Positions 7,417 to 17,370 are shown, numbered from the stretch's first letter. The stretch is DNA of 64,000 nucleotides from Bacilli bacterium (GCA_017404385.1 JAFRCK010000014.1:82588-146587), one strand, 5' to 3'. Notes: generated by a model from the sequence alone, not told the origin. Made by a program: numbers and translations.

Positions 7417-8961
7417 TTATTTAGCTTCTTCTATTACTCTTGTTTCTCTTATTAAAACAACTTTAATAGTACCTGGATACTGAAGTTCTTCTTCAATTTT
7501 ATTTTTAATATCTCTGGCAAGTTTAACTGAAGTTAATTCATCAATTTCTTCTGGTTTTACTATAACTCTCAATTCTCTACCTGCTTGTACTGCATAACTT
7601 TTTTCAATTCCATTAAAATTATTTGCTATTTCTTCTAATTGTTGTAATCTCTTAACATAGTTTTCTAATGAATCATTTCTTGCACCTGGGCGAGATGCAC
7701 TAATTGAATCAGCTATAGCAACTAGTTCAGCAATTATACTTGTTGGTGCCACATCACCATGATGAGACATAATAGTATTTAAGACAACTTCATCTTCTTC
7801 ATATTTTTTTGCTATTTCAGCACCTAATTCAACATGACTTCCTTCAACTTCAAAGTCAATTGCCTTCCCAATATCGTGAAGTAAACCAGCTCTTTTAGCT
7901 AATGTAACATTTTCACCTATTTCAGCAGCCATAATACCAGATAAATTTGCTACTTCTATAGAATGTTGAAGGACATTTTGACCATAACTTGTTCTAAAGT
8001 ATAGTTTACCAATAGTTTCAATTAACTCTGGATCTACTTTACCTAATCCTAATTTGAATACGGCTTCTTCACCTTTTTCAATAATAGTCTTTTTAAATTC
8101 TTCACAAGTTTTATCATATAATTCTTCAATTCTGCCAGGATGAATTCTTCCATCCTTAATTAAATTTTCTATTGTTACTTTGGCTATTTCTCTTCTTAAA
8201 GGATCAAAGCTTGAGATAACAATTGCTTCTGGAGTATCATCAATAATCAAATCTACACCAGTAACAGCCTCAATTGTTCTTATGTTTCTACCCTCTCTAC
8301 CAATTATTCTACCCTTCATATCATCATTAGGTAGATTAATAACAGATACTGTTATTTCATTAGTTACATCTGCACTATACTTTTGCATAGAGGAAACTAA
8401 CATTTCCTTTGCTTTTTTGTCAACATCAAGTTTAGCTTCTGCTTCTCTATCCTTAATATATGCAGCTATTTCTTTTGTCATAGTTTCTTCAACTTTTGAC
8501 ATAATTTGCTTTTTAGCTTGTTCTTTTGTTAAGCCTGATATTTCTTCTAAACGTCCTAATTCTTCCTTTACAATTTCGTTAGCTCTGTCTTCCAATTTTT
8601 GAATTTCTTTTTGTCTTTCAATAATATTATTTTCTTTTTCTGATAATAAGTTTTCTCTTTCATTAAGTATTTGATCTCTTCTATCAATACCACTTTCTCT
8701 TTGAAGCATTCTTTCTTCTAATTCTTTTGCTTCTTCTTTTTTATCTTTTAATTCTTTTTCAAAATCTTGTTTAAGCTTAAGTTGTTCTTCTTTTAATTCT
8801 AAAATTGCATCTCTTTTATGTTTTTCAGCTTCTTTTTTAGCTTTTTCAATTATATTATCAGATTTTTTTTCTTTAGATTTATTCATTATGAATGTAATTA
8901 TAAATGTTATTATTACACCAAAAATCAATCCAAATATGGAAAACAATAATTTTTGTTCCAT
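7417..8961 (-). CDS. rny: Ribonuclease Y
   Basis: Ribonuclease Y is the membrane-anchored endoribonuclease that starts mRNA decay in Firmicutes. The 514 residues show an N-terminal membrane anchor (residues 4-26) and a long charged coiled coil to about residue 190. A KH domain follows ([19 protein letters not shown]), then an HD domain with LLHDIGKA near residue 360 and [20 protein letters not shown] beyond it. Length and order match the family exactly. GGAG precedes the ATG. It lies three genes from recA as in many Firmicutes, and a short hairpin follows the stop. Confidence 0.97.
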   Translation of the reverse strand: MEQKLLFSIFGLIFGVIITFIITFIMNKSKEKKSDNIIEKAKKEAEKHKRDAILELKEEQLKLKQDFEKELKDKKEEAKELEERMLQRESGIDRRDQILNERENLLSEKENNIIERQKEIQKLEDRANEIVKEELGRLEEISGLTKEQAKKQIMSKVEETMTKEIAAYIKDREAEAKLDVDKKAKEMLVSSMQKYSADVTNEITVSVINLPNDDMKGRIIGREGRNIRTIEAVTGVDLIIDDTPEAIVISSFDPLRREIAKVTIENLIKDGRIHPGRIEELYDKTCEEFKKTIIEKGEEAVFKLGLGKVDPELIETIGKLYFRTSYGQNVLQHSIEVANLSGIMAAEIGENVTLAKRAGLLHDIGKAIDFEVEGSHVELGAEIAKKYEEDEVVLNTIMSHHGDVAPTSIIAELVAIADSISASRPGARNDSLENYVKRLQQLEEIANNFNGIEKSYAVQAGRELRVIVKPEEIDELTSVKLARDIKNKIEEELQYPGTIKVVLIRETRVIEEAK

Positions 8962-9069
8962 ATTTTTCTCTCCTTTATTTTGTATAACTCATTTTATAAA
9001 CTATACACTTCTAGTATAAAATTTATTTTTGATAAAGTCAATGAAAATAAAAAAAGAAAAAAAGATGGA

Positions 9070-9678
9070 TTATTCCATCTCTTCTATTTCCTTAGAAAAA
9101 TTCATAAAGAAATCATCATAATAATACGCCCTATCAAATATTAACCACCCATCTGATGCATGTTTTATTTCCGTTATTTGTGATTTAACATCTTCTGGAT
9201 AATTCTTTATATCTTCTTTTGCATTTTCGATTGTAAAATCTCCATTTTTTTCATAAATTTTAGCTTGTATATCTGATTCTAGCTTACATACTTGCTTTGC
9301 AAATTTAGCTTCCTTGGTTTTTTGTGAATCATATTCATCATATATGCTTAATAGTTCTCCACTTGTAGCTAATTTTGATAATACTCTCTCAACTAATTCT
9401 TTCTTATTATCTGCCTTATTTGAAGAAATAATAGATTCTTCTTTATTAGATACTCCTTTATATAATTCTTTTATTAGAATCATTTTGAAGATTTTCTCAA
9501 CATCTACATCTAATTTTTTTTCAGAAATAATAGCTAATGATAAAATTAATGTTCCATATATATGATCAGCTACTGATTCTACTTTTTCATTTGGTATACC
9601 CACTTCTACCCATCCAGTTCTAACAACTTTTTTTAAATTATTTGCCATAATATAAAATTCAATTACATTATTATACAT
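9070..9678 (-). CDS. YfbR-like HD-domain protein with lost HD residues
   Basis: This 202-residue protein has the YfbR/HDDC2 layout. RTGWVEVGIPNEKVESVADHIYG supplies the first metal-binding His, and KLESDIQAKIYEK the later Asp. At the place where active enzymes have HDLAE it reads IKELYKG, so the His-Asp pair that defines the family is absent. Normal members are nucleoside 5'-monophosphatases; this copy is probably inactive or a binding protein. AAGGAGATG precedes the ATG. It lies between rny and recA, all on minus. Confidence 0.75.
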   Translation of the reverse strand: MYNNVIEFYIMANNLKKVVRTGWVEVGIPNEKVESVADHIYGTLILSLAIISEKKLDVDVEKIFKMILIKELYKGVSNKEESIISSNKADNKKELVERVLSKLATSGELLSIYDEYDSQKTKEAKFAKQVCKLESDIQAKIYEKNGDFTIENAKEDIKNYPEDVKSQITEIKHASDGWLIFDRAYYYDDFFMNFSKEIEEME

Positions 9679-9731
9679 ATTATCATCTCCTTATCGATAT
9701 TATAACACTTTAAAAGAAGAAGAACAAATTC

Positions 9732-10754
9732 TTATTTTTCCTCCTTCTTTATAGGTAAATTATGTTTCTCTCGTATTTTTATTTCTAATTCTTCAGCTAA
9801 TTTTTTATTTTCTTTTAATAATGCTTTAACAGTTTCTCTACCTTGTCCTATTTTCTCTCCATTATATGAATACCAAGAACCACTTTTTTCAATTATTCCA
9901 TCTTCTGCGGCTATATCAACTATTTCTCCTTCTTTACTTACACCAGTTCCATACATAATTTCTATGTTTGCAGACTTAAATGGAGGGGCTACCTTATTCT
10001 TTACTACTTTCACTTTTGTGTAGCTACCTACAACATTATCGCCCATTTTAATTTGATCTGCTCTTCTAACATCTAATCTAATTGATGAATAGAATTTTAA
10101 AGCCCTTCCACCAGTAGTTGTTTCAGGATTGCCAAATAGAACTCCTACTTTTTCTCTTAATTGATTAATAAAAATAGCAATAGTATTTGTCTTGGCTATA
10201 TTACCAGATAATTTTCTTAAAGCTTGTGACATTAATCTTGCTTGAAGTCCAACATGGTTATCTCCCATTTCACCTTCAATTTCAGCTTGTGGTACAAGTG
10301 CAGCTACAGAATCTATAACAACTATACTAATTGCACCACTTTTTACTAATGCATCACATATTTCAAGAGCTTGTTCACCGGTATCAGGTTGTGATAATAA
10401 TAATTCTTCAGTATTTACGCCTAAATTTTTAGCATAAACAGGATCAAGAGCATGTTCGGCATCTATAAATGCTGCTCTTCCTCCTCTTTTTTGTACTTCC
10501 GCTATTGCATGTAATGCAAATGTTGTTTTACCACTTGATTCTGGTCCAAATATTTCAACTATTCTTCCTTTTGGGAATCCCCCTACACCAAGTGCTATAT
10601 CCAAATTAAGTGATCCACTTGAAACAGCATCTATTTCTAAATGAGAATCACTTCCTAATTTCATAATTGCTCCTTTACCAAATTGTTTTTCTATATCGTT
10701 TAAAACTTGTGATAAAATTGCATCTTTTTCTTTTGCTTCGTTTGTTTTTGCCAT
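9732..10754 (-). CDS. recA: Recombinase RecA
   Basis: RecA forms filaments on single-stranded DNA, catalyses strand exchange and triggers LexA cleavage. This copy has 340 residues, a normal length, with Walker A GPESSGKT at residues 70-77. It also has the Walker B region [15 protein letters not shown], the L2 region [22 protein letters not shown] and a Lys/Glu-rich tail. AGAGGAGG lies eight bases upstream of the ATG. The order pgsA-recA-(HD)-rny is the usual Firmicutes cluster without cinA. No clear SOS box was picked out by eye upstream. Confidence 0.98.
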   Translation of the reverse strand: MAKTNEAKEKDAILSQVLNDIEKQFGKGAIMKLGSDSHLEIDAVSSGSLNLDIALGVGGFPKGRIVEIFGPESSGKTTFALHAIAEVQKRGGRAAFIDAEHALDPVYAKNLGVNTEELLLSQPDTGEQALEICDALVKSGAISIVVIDSVAALVPQAEIEGEMGDNHVGLQARLMSQALRKLSGNIAKTNTIAIFINQLREKVGVLFGNPETTTGGRALKFYSSIRLDVRRADQIKMGDNVVGSYTKVKVVKNKVAPPFKSANIEIMYGTGVSKEGEIVDIAAEDGIIEKSGSWYSYNGEKIGQGRETVKALLKENKKLAEELEIKIREKHNLPIKKEEK

Positions 10755-10913
10755 TTTAATCCTCCTCTATGACTACAATTACATTATAAACTATAAAAAA
10801 CAATAAATCAAGTGTTTTTCGAACAATTGTTTGATTTATTATTTTTTACTGTAAAAATACTATTTTTTGTATAGAAAAAAAAGATCTTTTGTAAAAAAAT
10901 CTTCTTAAAAATT

Positions 10914-11525
10914 CTATTTTAAATCTATAAATTTTTTATAAATTCTATAATACTCTACAGCTGAAAGGATTGCTAATAAAGTACCTGTAATTATAAAGAA
11001 ATCATCTAATGATACATTCCATAATCCTAATGGATAATTTCCAATTAACTTTAAAGTTATTCCTACCATTAAGAAAAATGTTTTAAATTTTCCAGATACT
11101 ATAGATCCTACTACTTCACCATTTTTAGATGCTAACATTTTAACTGCATCAATAAATATATCTCTAATAATAATTACTACTGGAATTATTGGGCTTATAT
11201 ATCCTTGTCCACAAAGAACCACTAAAATCGCGTCTATCAATATTTTATCAGCTATTGAATCCATTACTTTTCCAGTATCTGAAACTAAATTATATTTTCT
11301 TGCAAGACGTCCATCTAAAAAATCAGTAACAGCGGCAATTACAAATAAAACTGCGCATATAATTAATTTAACATCAATGATTACAGTATCATTAATCAAA
11401 TATTTAGAAAAACTAAAATTAATCATATCAAAAGGAAATAATAATAGAATTACTATAATTAATGATAGAATCATTCTAGTTAATGTTAGACGAATAGGCA
11501 TATTTTTGTTAATTTCTTTTTTCAT
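10914..11525 (-). CDS. pgsA: CDP-diacylglycerol-glycerol-3-phosphate 3-phosphatidyltransferase
   Basis: PgsA makes phosphatidylglycerol phosphate from CDP-diacylglycerol and glycerol 3-phosphate, the first step to anionic membrane lipids. The 203-residue membrane protein carries the complete CDP-alcohol phosphotransferase signature DGRLARKYNLVSDTGKVMD followed by SIAD (DG-x2-AR-x8-G-x3-D-x3-D). Four or more membrane segments follow. I start at the second of two adjacent ATGs because it has the better distance from GGAGG; that site lies in the last codons of rodZ, so the two genes are translationally coupled. Confidence 0.95.
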   Translation of the reverse strand: MKKEINKNMPIRLTLTRMILSLIIVILLLFPFDMINFSFSKYLINDTVIIDVKLIICAVLFVIAAVTDFLDGRLARKYNLVSDTGKVMDSIADKILIDAILVVLCGQGYISPIIPVVIIIRDIFIDAVKMLASKNGEVVGSIVSGKFKTFFLMVGITLKLIGNYPLGLWNVSLDDFFIITGTLLAILSAVEYYRIYKKFIDLK

Positions 11526-12001
11526 CATTTACCTCCATCTAGATAACTTACATCAAATGATGGATTTTTATCTGGTTTTATAAAATAATTATAACAGAAA
11601 AAAACAATTGCAATTACTAAAAGTACCACTAATACAATAATAAGAATCTTAGATGTATTATTCTTATTTTCTGTCGCTGTATATGGAGATTTAATTTTAA
11701 CATCTCTTCTTTTTTCTTTTTGTTTACTTGCTTTAGCAATATCGTCTAAAGGTATTTTAGATGTAGATTCAAATACAAAATCATTAAATTCATCTATAAT
11801 CTCATCTGCATCTAGTCCTAGATATTTAGCATAATCAGTTATAAGTGTTTTTAATAAAAATTTATCTTTAAAGTTCTTATAATTACCTATTTCTATTTCT
11901 TCTAATTGAGATACTTTATAATTTAAATCTTCTGCGGCCTCTTCAATAGAAACACCAGTTGCCTCTCTTGCACTTTTTAATTTTTCTGCAATATCTTTCA
12001 T
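11525..12001 (-). CDS. rodZ: RodZ/YmfM-like membrane protein with HTH domain
   Basis: A 158-residue protein with a cytoplasmic helix-turn-helix (LKSAREATGVSIEEAAEDLNYKVSQLEEIE) and a basic linker. One membrane segment lies at about residues 117-140, with a very short outer tail. RodZ links MreB to the cell-wall elongation machinery. The outer domain is much shorter than in E. coli RodZ, as in B. subtilis YmfM relatives. It is coupled to pgsA and lies just downstream of rnpB. Confidence 0.88.
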   Translation of the reverse strand: MKDIAEKLKSAREATGVSIEEAAEDLNYKVSQLEEIEIGNYKNFKDKFLLKTLITDYAKYLGLDADEIIDEFNDFVFESTSKIPLDDIAKASKQKEKRRDVKIKSPYTATENKNNTSKILIIVLVVLLVIAIVFFCYNYFIKPDKNPSFDVSYLDGGK

Positions 12002-12035
12002 TTATTTCACTCCTTAATTAAAAAATAATAATTCT

Positions 12036-12366
12036 TAATAAGCCATGTTTTGTACCATAAAGGTGGCAAACATTTATCTATGATTTCTCATCTCTCATTT
12101 GATTCAATTCTCATTTAAGAGTTCCCCTACCATATTTTGGGTTTCTCACTTGCGGGGTTTACCAACGTTTCACTTTTCTTTTTCAAGAAATATCGTCACT
12201 GTGGCACTTTATGAAATTTATCCATAGTAAACTTTAGGACTCATTTCGCCGTTAGCAAAGCTACTATAGGTTATTTATTCCCTATACACAAACACTACTA
12301 TCATCGCAGATAGTGTGAGCATGGACTTTCCTCTACATTACATTTAAAATGCAGCGTTTGCCTAAA
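12036..12366 (-). ncRNA. rnpB: RNase P RNA (rnpB), type B
   Basis: RNase P RNA is the catalytic RNA that removes 5' leaders from tRNA precursors. On the minus strand the conserved blocks appear in order: GAGGAAAGTCCATGCTC, ACGGCGAAATGAGTCC, ACAGTGACG, GTGAAACGTTGGTAAACCCC, GGTAGGGGAAC and a terminal ACAAAACATGGCTTAT. The size of about 330 bases and the arrangement suit the Bacillus (type B) class. Ends are estimated from the conserved core. It lies between gpsB and rodZ and is probably driven by the promoter at 12714-12742. Confidence 0.95.
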
Positions 12367-12372
12367 AAACTA

Positions 12373-12696
12373 TTATTCTTCTTTATCGCCAAATACTATT
12401 TTTTCTAACTGAGATACTCTTCTTATTATATCTAGATTAGTAACCTCTTTTTCACCATTCTTAATTAATTGCATACTTTCATTAGCACTTCTTAATTGAT
12501 GTTTTAGATCAAGTATTTCTTTATTTTGTTCTTCTATTTTTTTTTGTAATGCAGCTATTTTTCTATCATAAGCTTTATAATCGCTTATAACAATATCTAA
12601 AGCTTTATCAACTTCTTGTGGTCTATAGCCTCTTGCATCAATTTTGAAATCCCAATTAAGTAATGTTTCAGGGTTTAGTACTACTTCGTTTTTCAT
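12373..12696 (-). CDS. gpsB: Cell-division regulator GpsB (DivIVA family)
   Basis: A 107-residue coiled-coil protein with the DivIVA/GpsB N-terminal motif DFKIDARGYRPQEVDKALDIVISDY, a central coiled coil and a C-terminal RRVSQLEKIVFG segment typical of GpsB. It coordinates class A penicillin-binding proteins between side wall and septum. The partner pbp1 gene is the next gene unit, transcribed divergently. I use the ATG at 12696, eight bases from AGGTG, rather than the GTG at 12705. Confidence 0.93.
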   Translation of the reverse strand: MKNEVVLNPETLLNWDFKIDARGYRPQEVDKALDIVISDYKAYDRKIAALQKKIEEQNKEILDLKHQLRSANESMQLIKNGEKEVTNLDIIRRVSQLEKIVFGDKEE

Positions 12697-12713
12697 TTCA
12701 ATCACCTAAAAAG

Positions 12714-12742
12714 ATTATATTAAGAAATAATACTTTTGTCAA
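12714..12742 (-). promoter_or_regulatory. Perfect-consensus sigma-A promoter for gpsB-rnpB
   Basis: On minus: TTGACA (12742-12737), exactly 17 bases, TATAAT (12719-12714). This is the best promoter match in the chromosomal part. It would drive gpsB and, through it, rnpB. Confidence 0.85.
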
Positions 12743-12743
12743 T

Positions 12744-12854
12744 TTACAACAATTTACTTGCTTTTACGTTGACTTTATAAACTAAGTCAAGTTTTAATTC
12801 ATTACAATCTTCTACCATATTGTTCATGATATAAATCACATATAAATTGTTCAT
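12744..12854 (-). CDS. Putative 36-residue protein upstream of gpsB
   Basis: This short ORF starts MNNLYVIYIMNNMVEDC and ends VNVKASKLL, preceded by GGGAGGAATT directly before the ATG at 12854. It fills most of the 300-base gap between gpsB and recU and runs in the gpsB direction. The stop codon lies two bases before the consensus gpsB promoter. No family is recognised; there is one Cys and no membrane segment. The ribosome-binding site is its main support. Confidence 0.4.
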   Translation of the reverse strand: MNNLYVIYIMNNMVEDCNELKLDLVYKVNVKASKLL

Positions 12855-13009
12855 AATTCCTCCCAATTCTATTATATATTAAGGTTTAATTTTTTTCATT
12901 ACTTTCGACAAATAAGGAATTAATAAGAAAATATATAACATTTTTAATTTTTTTTAAACTAAACCTACCATAAAAAACAAAAATATAGTATAATTATATA
13001 GGTGGTAAT

Positions 13010-13570
13010 ATGAACTATCCTAACAAAAAAAATAAAGCAGCAAATAATTATATAGAATATGGAAAAAGAGGAATGTCTTTAGAAAGTGATATAAATAGTT
13101 CGAACAAATATTATTTAGAAAATGATATTGCAATTATATATAAAAAACCAACTCCAGTAAGAGTAGTAAAAGTTGATTATAATAAAAGAATAAATACTAA
13201 AATAGTTGAAGCTTATTATGAGGTACCATCTACTACTGATTATAATGGAATATATAAAGGCAAATATATTGATTTTGAAGCAAAAGAAACAAAATCAAAA
13301 ACGTCATTTTCATTAAACAATATTCATAAACATCAAATTGAACATCTAGTTAAAATAGAAAAACATGGTGGTATATCATTCTTAATAATAAGATTTGTGA
13401 CATTAGAAAAAACATTTTTAATATTTACTAAAGATTTTATGTCATATATTAATAATAATGATAGAAAATCTATTCCTTTATCTTATATAGAGGAAAAGGG
13501 ATACTTAATTAAGGAAAAATATAATCCAATAATTGATTACTTAAAAGTTATTGATTCGATAGGAGAATAA
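13010..13570 (+). CDS. recU: Holliday junction resolvase RecU
   Basis: RecU cleaves four-way DNA junctions at the end of homologous recombination and repair. The 186 residues carry the signature GKRGMSLESDINSSNKYYL, the nuclease core (DYNGIYKGKYIDFEAKETK, with catalytic Asp, Glu and Lys) and IHKHQIEHLVKIEKHGGISF. AGGTGG precedes the ATG. It is the first gene of the classical recU-pbp1 operon, one base apart from pbp1. Confidence 0.96.
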   Translation: MNYPNKKNKAANNYIEYGKRGMSLESDINSSNKYYLENDIAIIYKKPTPVRVVKVDYNKRINTKIVEAYYEVPSTTDYNGIYKGKYIDFEAKETKSKTSFSLNNIHKHQIEHLVKIEKHGGISFLIIRFVTLEKTFLIFTKDFMSYINNNDRKSIPLSYIEEKGYLIKEKYNPIIDYLKVIDSIGE

Positions 13571-13571
13571 T

Positions 13572-16500
13572 ATGGAAAAATTTAAAATTATAGTAAAAAA
13601 AATAATACAATATGTAAAGGATTATCCAATATTTGCTTTACTGAATATAATATTTTTTCTACTCGTTATATTTGGTTTTAAAACAAAAGCATTATTAGGA
13701 TTTTTATTAATAATACTCTGGTTGTTATTAATAATTGCATTTATAAAAAGTGGAGGTTATGCGAAGATGATAAAGAAGAAAAAGGGATTAATTACTAAAA
13801 GTTCTAAAGAAAAGAATACTATTATAGAAGAAAAAAGAACAGGTAGTAAAATGTTAATAAAAAAGGCTATTAATAATGATGACAGAAAGATTAACAAAAT
13901 AAAAAAGGAAACAATAAAAAAAGATAAAAAAACTATAGAAGAACTAAGAATAGAAGGCCAAGATAAAAATAAAAAAGGAAAGAAAAAGAAAAAACATAAA
14001 GTTTTAAAATTCTTCCTAAACTTTTTCTTAGTATCAGTACTTCTAGTACTTGTATTATCAGTTGTATTTGCCATTTATATAGTAGTTGAAGCTCCAGATT
14101 TTAATCCTGAAAACTTATATAGAGCGGAATCATCAATCATATATGATAAAGATGGTAATCAAATAACAAAACTTGGTATTGAAAAGAGAAAAAAAGTTAG
14201 TTATGATGATCTTCCACAAATATTAATTGATGCAATAGTTGCTACAGAAGATTCGAGATATTTCCAACATAATGGTTTCGATTTACCAAGATTTGCTAAA
14301 GCATCATTTGGTCAAATAATAAGTAAACTTACTCATAGAGGAGATCCAGGAGGAGGTTCTACTCTATCAATGCAGGTTGTTAAGAATAACTTTACTGATG
14401 TTGAACAAACTATAAAAAGAAAATTCACAGATATATATCTTGCAATATTTAAATTAGAAAAAAACTATTCAAAAGAAGAGATATTAGAATACTATGTTAA
14501 CACTCCTTTCTTAGGAAATGGATCATATGGTGTTGAACAAGCTTGTCAAAGTTATTTTGGTAAATCTGTATCAGATATAAACTTAGCAGAAGCTGCTATA
14601 ATAGCTGGTCTATTCCAAGCTCCATCTGCTTATGATCCATATAGATTCCCAGAAGCTACAGAAGAAAGAAGAGAAACAGTTTTATACCTAATGAAAACTC
14701 ACGGATATATAACTGAAGAAGAAGAAAAACTAGCTAATTCTATACCAGTTAAATCGCTAATTAAAAGTTCTAATCCAGAAGTTCAAGGAAATGAATTCCA
14801 ATCATTTATAGACGTAGTTATAGATGAAGTTGAAGAAAAAACTGGTAAGAGTCCATATACTACAGGAATGAAAATATATACAACGTTAGATACTGGAAAA
14901 CAAAGAGTATTAAATGACATAATGAATGGTGTTACATGGACATGGAAAGATGATTTAATACAAGCTGGTGTTGGTGTAGTTGACACTCAATCTGGTGCTA
15001 TACTTGCTATTGGTGGTGGTAGAGGAAGATCAGGTGAAAGACAATATAACTATGCTACAATGATTCAAAAACAAATAGGATCAACTGCAAAACCAATTTT
15101 CGATTACGGACCAGCAATTGAGTACAATAATTTCTGTTTAACTACTCCATTTAACGATGCACCTTATACATATTCAAGTGGTGGTTCATTAAAGAACTGG
15201 GACTTCTCTTTCCAAGGAGTAGAAACATTAAAAAGAGCTTTAGCTGAATCTAGAAATATACCAGCAGTTAAAGCATTCCAATCAGTAGAAAATAGTAAAA
15301 TAAAAGAATTTGTTACAAATTTAGGAATGACTCCTGAAATAGATAGTGAAGGAAAATTACATGAAGCACATGCTTTAGGAGCATTCACAGGAACTAATCC
15401 AGTACAATTGGCTGGAGCATATGCTGCATTTGGTAATGGTGGTTACTTCACTAAACCTTATTCAGTTAATAAAGTAGAATTTATTGATAATAATAAAACA
15501 GTTAGTTTAAAAGGAAAGAAAACTAAAGTAATGGAAGATTCAACTGCTTATATGATTACTGATACATTAGTTTATGCAGTTGAAAGTTATGGTAATATAG
15601 GTGGTACTGTTTGGGGAGTTAAGTTAGCTGCTAAAACAGGTACAACTAACCTAGATTCTGAAACAATCGCTAGATATAATTTCCCAAGTAATGCTGTTAA
15701 CGACATGTGGACTGCTGGATATACTCCAGAAATATCAGTAGCATTATGGTATGGTTATGATAAGTTAGTTGAAGGATATTATAACGTATGGGGAAATGTT
15801 AAAAATGAATTATATAGACAAATAATAGATTCACTTTCAAATAGAGAAGCTAAACAAACATTTGATGTACCTAGTTCTGTAGTCAAAGTATCTGTTGAAA
15901 GAGAAACATATCCAGTAGCAAAACCAAGTGCTAATACTCCAAGTGATATGATAGTAACTGATTATTGTAGAGTTGGAACTGAACCAACAACGGTAAGCCC
16001 AAGATATAATAAATTAGAAAATGTTTCTGGTTTATCATCAAAAGTAACAGACGAAACAGTTACATTATCTTGGAAAGAAGTTGGACAACCAGCATTCTAT
16101 TCACCAGAAAACTTCAAAAAATACTATGAAGTATTATATGCTCAACATATAGATGAAAAATTAGCAGAATTCCAAGCAAATAATGGTACATTTGGATATC
16201 AAATAATAGAAAGAAATCATTCCACAGGTGTTGAAAAAGAAATAGATTTTGTCACAGGAAACTCAGTAAGCTTTAAGAGACCTTCTTATGATGCAACATA
16301 TACTGTAAGAACTAGATACAAAAACTTAGAAGCAACTGCATCTCCAGGGGTAAGCGTTGATGTAGAAGGAAAGATTACAACAATAGAAATTGATCCAAAA
16401 GACTATGATGTTTCATTTAGTGATGGAAAAGATACTGATACTGCAACATTTGATGGAACAAATGCTACATTAGCTAATGTATCTGATAATGTAGTAGTAA

Positions 16501-16697
16501 CTGATAAAAATGGTGATCCTGTTAAAGATTATGAAAAAAATATAACATGTAAAGCTGTTACTCCTGATACAAATACTTGTTCTGTTTCATCTGATTTAGC
16601 AACATTTAGTGATAAAGGTACATATTCAATTGGAATAAGTATATCAATAGATGGAACTAGAATTGATACAATTTATAAGGAAATTACAGTAAATTAA
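13572..16697 (+). CDS. pbp1: Class A penicillin-binding protein 1 (transglycosylase/transpeptidase)
   Basis: This bifunctional cell-wall synthase polymerises glycan and cross-links peptides outside the membrane. Two extra membrane segments lie at about residues 18-58, then a Lys-rich cytoplasmic stretch of about 85 residues and the usual anchor at about 145-172. The GT51 domain has its catalytic Glu in ATEDSRYFQHNGFD (about 226) and RGDPGGGSTLSMQ. The transpeptidase has GSTAK (about Ser504), SRN (about 560) and KTGT (about 688). The last 250 residues contain a fibronectin III-like and an Ig-like segment. The two added N-terminal helices are unusual for the family. A terminator follows. Confidence 0.96.
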   Translation: MEKFKIIVKKIIQYVKDYPIFALLNIIFFLLVIFGFKTKALLGFLLIILWLLLIIAFIKSGGYAKMIKKKKGLITKSSKEKNTIIEEKRTGSKMLIKKAINNDDRKINKIKKETIKKDKKTIEELRIEGQDKNKKGKKKKKHKVLKFFLNFFLVSVLLVLVLSVVFAIYIVVEAPDFNPENLYRAESSIIYDKDGNQITKLGIEKRKKVSYDDLPQILIDAIVATEDSRYFQHNGFDLPRFAKASFGQIISKLTHRGDPGGGSTLSMQVVKNNFTDVEQTIKRKFTDIYLAIFKLEKNYSKEEILEYYVNTPFLGNGSYGVEQACQSYFGKSVSDINLAEAAIIAGLFQAPSAYDPYRFPEATEERRETVLYLMKTHGYITEEEEKLANSIPVKSLIKSSNPEVQGNEFQSFIDVVIDEVEEKTGKSPYTTGMKIYTTLDTGKQRVLNDIMNGVTWTWKDDLIQAGVGVVDTQSGAILAIGGGRGRSGERQYNYATMIQKQIGSTAKPIFDYGPAIEYNNFCLTTPFNDAPYTYSSGGSLKNWDFSFQGVETLKRALAESRNIPAVKAFQSVENSKIKEFVTNLGMTPEIDSEGKLHEAHALGAFTGTNPVQLAGAYAAFGNGGYFTKPYSVNKVEFIDNNKTVSLKGKKTKVMEDSTAYMITDTLVYAVESYGNIGGTVWGVKLAAKTGTTNLDSETIARYNFPSNAVNDMWTAGYTPEISVALWYGYDKLVEGYYNVWGNVKNELYRQIIDSLSNREAKQTFDVPSSVVKVSVERETYPVAKPSANTPSDMIVTDYCRVGTEPTTVSPRYNKLENVSGLSSKVTDETVTLSWKEVGQPAFYSPENFKKYYEVLYAQHIDEKLAEFQANNGTFGYQIIERNHSTGVEKEIDFVTGNSVSFKRPSYDATYTVRTRYKNLEATASPGVSVDVEGKITTIEIDPKDYDVSFSDGKDTDTATFDGTNATLANVSDNVVVTDKNGDPVKDYEKNITCKAVTPDTNTCSVSSDLATFSDKGTYSIGISISIDGTRIDTIYKEITVN

Positions 16698-16727
16698 AAA
16701 TAGAGTTAATAAACTCTATTTTTTTGT
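16698..16727 (+). terminator. Terminator of recU-pbp1
   Basis: AAATAGAGTTAATAAACTCTATTT followed by T residues. It also serves the convergent gene ending at 16716. Confidence 0.8.
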
Positions 16728-16988
16728 ATTGTGATAATAATTAAACTCAGCTATTTCTTTAGAAACATCTTCTAAATCCACTAGATCCTCATATGAGTTA
16801 TTTAATATATCATCTATCTCATACATTAATGACTCTATACTCATACTTTTATACTCTATATCATATCTTTCTAATACTTCAATCTGCTTTTTCGACAAAT
16901 ATAGGTTATCATTTATTTTATTAAAATTAAAATTATCATGTGCCTCTTTATCTAATGAATCAATTATTTCTTTATTCATTTCTATCAT
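16716..16988 (-). CDS. Small acidic protein of unknown function
   Basis: A 90-residue, acidic, helix-rich protein (KQIEVLERYDIEYKS, ESLMYEIDDILNNSYEDLVDLEDV). No family is recognised and there is no membrane segment. GGAAAGG lies upstream of the ATG at 16988, which sits inside the last codons of the preceding gene (17-base overlap). It is the third of three small genes on minus and ends in the terminator shared with pbp1. Confidence 0.6.
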   Translation of the reverse strand: MIEMNKEIIDSLDKEAHDNFNFNKINDNLYLSKKQIEVLERYDIEYKSMSIESLMYEIDDILNNSYEDLVDLEDVSKEIAEFNYYHNTKK

Positions 16989-17370
16989 TTTTTAATACCT
17001 TTCCTTTTAACAACCCTAATCTTCTCATTTCTAAATAAAATATTAATACATCTTCCAATAAATGAATATCTAATAAACAACATTCATTAAATCTTTTAGG
17101 ATTATTTTTATAATCCTCAATTACCATATTTAAAGATTTTTCATCATACTCTTCAATTGCTTTTCCTATATTCTCTGGTTTAGAAAAAATAGCATTATTA
17201 ATACTCTTTATTGTTTCATATACTTCATCTGGACAACTTAAATACATATTTTGTAAAAAACCAGATAACATAGTTGTAATAGTATACTCATCCACTAGTA
17301 AATCTGTTTTATCTAGTTTTTCAAAGAAAAGAGAATAAAAAAAATAGATTAAATCTTCATTTATTTTCAT
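16972..17370 (-). CDS. Small protein of unknown function
   Basis: A 132-residue acidic protein rich in aromatic residues (DLIYFFYSLFFEKLDKTDLLV, LLDIHLLEDVLIFYLEMRRLGLL). It is predicted soluble and helical. It overlaps the next gene by 17 bases, which suggests coupled translation. I recognise no family. Its neighbours on minus are equally small unknown proteins, and the three look like one lineage-specific operon. Confidence 0.6.
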   Translation of the reverse strand: MKINEDLIYFFYSLFFEKLDKTDLLVDEYTITTMLSGFLQNMYLSCPDEVYETIKSINNAIFSKPENIGKAIEEYDEKSLNMVIEDYKNNPKRFNECCLLDIHLLEDVLIFYLEMRRLGLLKGKVLKNDRNE

